The notes under the pieces: model-generated
The model's input: the letters and a program-made list of their open reading frames with translations, nothing else
What the model was told of the DNA's origin: nothing
The model's database searches: none
In this document: positions 6,132 through 6,767 of the stretch, piece after piece
Layout: each line of letters opens with the position of its first letter
Position numbering within the stretch: position 1 is the first letter of the stretch
Assembly: GCA_002424295.1 (NCBI GenBank)
Contig: DIQY01000002.1
Location: 1 to 6,767, forward strand
Direction of reading: 5' to 3'
Length of the DNA: 6,767 nt
Source: Ruminococcaceae bacterium UBA5450
Lineage (GTDB): Bacteria; Bacillota; Clostridia; Oscillospirales; Acutalibacteraceae
Made by a program: the position numbers and the translations under genes

Positions 6132-6767
6132 TTACGCCTCCTCTCTCTCTTCTTCAATGATTTTATGATACTTCGTATAATAATCGTCACGCTTTTTGTT
6201 GACAAGGCACCCGACAATGATCTTGTTGCTGAGTTCTTCTTCCGTCATATGGGAAGCCTGCTCGGGAGTGATACTTTGTTCGTTCATCAGCTTCATCATG
6301 CGGGCAGCTTCTCCTTGCTTGTTGTAGCGGCCGTAGTGCGTGGGGCAGGCTACCATAATTTCAATCAGAGAGAATCCTTTATGCTCGATCCCGTCTTTAA
6401 TCAGCTTGCGCATCTGTACCGGATTGTAGGAGGTGGCGCGGGCAACATAGGTTCCGCCTGCTGCAGCAGCCAGTTTGCAAATATCCATTGGGGGTTCAAT
6501 GTGTCCGTAAGGGGAAGTCGAGGTGATGCTCCCGGTCGGCGTTGTGGCAGAATACTGACCTCCGGTTTGCCCATAGTTATAGTTGTTTGCAATGATCGCC
6601 GTCAGATTGATATTGCGGCGAGCACAGTGAATCAGATGATTTCCGCCAATGGTTACGCCGTCACCGTCTCCCATCGTGACAAGTACATGGAGATTTGGAT
6701 TCGCAAGCGCAATTCCGGTAGCTGCCGGCAGCGCGCGGCCATGGGTGACATGCATGCAGTTGAGGTC
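6132..6767 (-). CDS. korB: 2-oxoacid:ferredoxin oxidoreductase, beta (thiamine diphosphate) subunit, 2-oxoglutarate type; 5' end outside window
   Basis: This is the thiamine-diphosphate-binding subunit, which with the alpha and gamma subunits oxidatively decarboxylates a 2-oxoacid to acyl-CoA and reduces ferredoxin. The 211 visible residues include THGRALPAATGIALANP (8-24) and the diphosphate/Mg motif GDGD...NN (33-36 to 61-62). The adjoining IGGNHLIHCARRNINLTAI and YGQTGGQYSATTPTGS segments are characteristic of KGOR/KorB proteins. CPTHYGRYNKQG further on is also a KorB hallmark. The frame is open to the window edge. The methionine encoded at 6753-6755 is internal: the residues before it (DLNC) match the family, and the usual N-terminal CPGCGH iron-sulfur or TPP region has not yet appeared. 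The missing part is about 40-70 residues. korA and possibly a small ferredoxin gene are expected just beyond the right edge. 2-Oxoglutarate is the likely substrate, from motif resemblance only. Confidence 0.95.
   Translation of the reverse strand, partial: DLNCMHVTHGRALPAATGIALANPNLHVLVTMGDGDGVTIGGNHLIHCARRNINLTAIIANNYNYGQTGGQYSATTPTGSITSTSPYGHIEPPMDICKLAAAAGGTYVARATSYNPVQMRKLIKDGIEHKGFSLIEIMVACPTHYGRYNKQGEAARMMKLMNEQSITPEQASHMTEEELSNKIIVGCLVNKKRDDYYTKYHKIIEEEREEA
6137..6143 (-). promoter_or_regulatory. Ribosome binding site of korC inside the end of korB
   Basis: GAGGAGG on the minus strand lies within the last codons of korB and 9 bases before the korC ATG at 6127. This placement couples translation of the two subunits and fixes the korC start. 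Confidence 0.88.

Noticed and set aside
6128..6217. Thirty-residue upstream extension of korC
   Set aside because: It overlaps korB in another frame and lacks family similarity; the ATG at 6127 has a proper ribosome binding site.
6753..6755. ATG as the true start of korB
   Set aside because: Family residues continue upstream to the window edge, and the conserved N-terminal part is still missing, so the gene is cut by the window.

Overview
The window looks like part of the chromosome of a strictly anaerobic, low-to-moderate GC Gram-positive bacterium, probably Clostridia. Three things point there: ferredoxin-dependent 2-oxoacid oxidoreductases at both ends, strong AAGGAGG-type ribosome binding sites, and AT-rich intergenic DNA with U-tract hairpin terminators. 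No species can be named from sequence alone. I saw no mobile element, CRISPR array, tRNA or rRNA.

Layout, left to right. (1) Positions 1-529 (+) hold the last 175 residues of a single-chain pyruvate:ferredoxin (flavodoxin) oxidoreductase. A strong bidirectional terminator follows at 547-585, with a second hairpin at 609-659. (2) Positions 633-1475 (-) encode an AraC-family regulator (araC1) with an N-terminal cupin-like sensor domain. (3) Positions 1476-2022 are a 547-bp AT-rich divergent control region without a convincing gene. (4) Positions 2023-3438 (+) encode a sodium/glutamate symporter of the GltS (ESS) family. (5) Positions 3505-4644 (+) encode an NAD-type D-isomer-specific 2-hydroxyacid dehydrogenase, probably in the transporter's transcription unit. 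(6) Positions 4671-4741 hold a perfect inverted repeat and a convergent, bidirectional terminator. (7) Positions 4753-6767 (-) are a leftward operon: korB (partial), korC, then a second AraC-family regulator (araC2) similar to the first.

Working model (inference). AraC1, divergent from the transporter, responds to a small molecule and controls the transporter-dehydrogenase pair. The transporter would bring in glutamate or a related dicarboxylate or amino acid. The dehydrogenase would interconvert a 2-oxoacid and its (R)-2-hydroxyacid. The korABC-type enzyme would oxidise a 2-oxoacid, most likely 2-oxoglutarate, to its acyl-CoA with reduction of ferredoxin, and AraC2 is made from the same message. 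Together this suggests a locally regulated node of 2-oxoacid/2-hydroxyacid metabolism in an amino-acid-fermenting anaerobe. Families are well supported; exact substrates are not.

Start sites were refined from ribosome binding sites. araC1, gltS, the dehydrogenase and korC all start downstream of the longest possible open frame.
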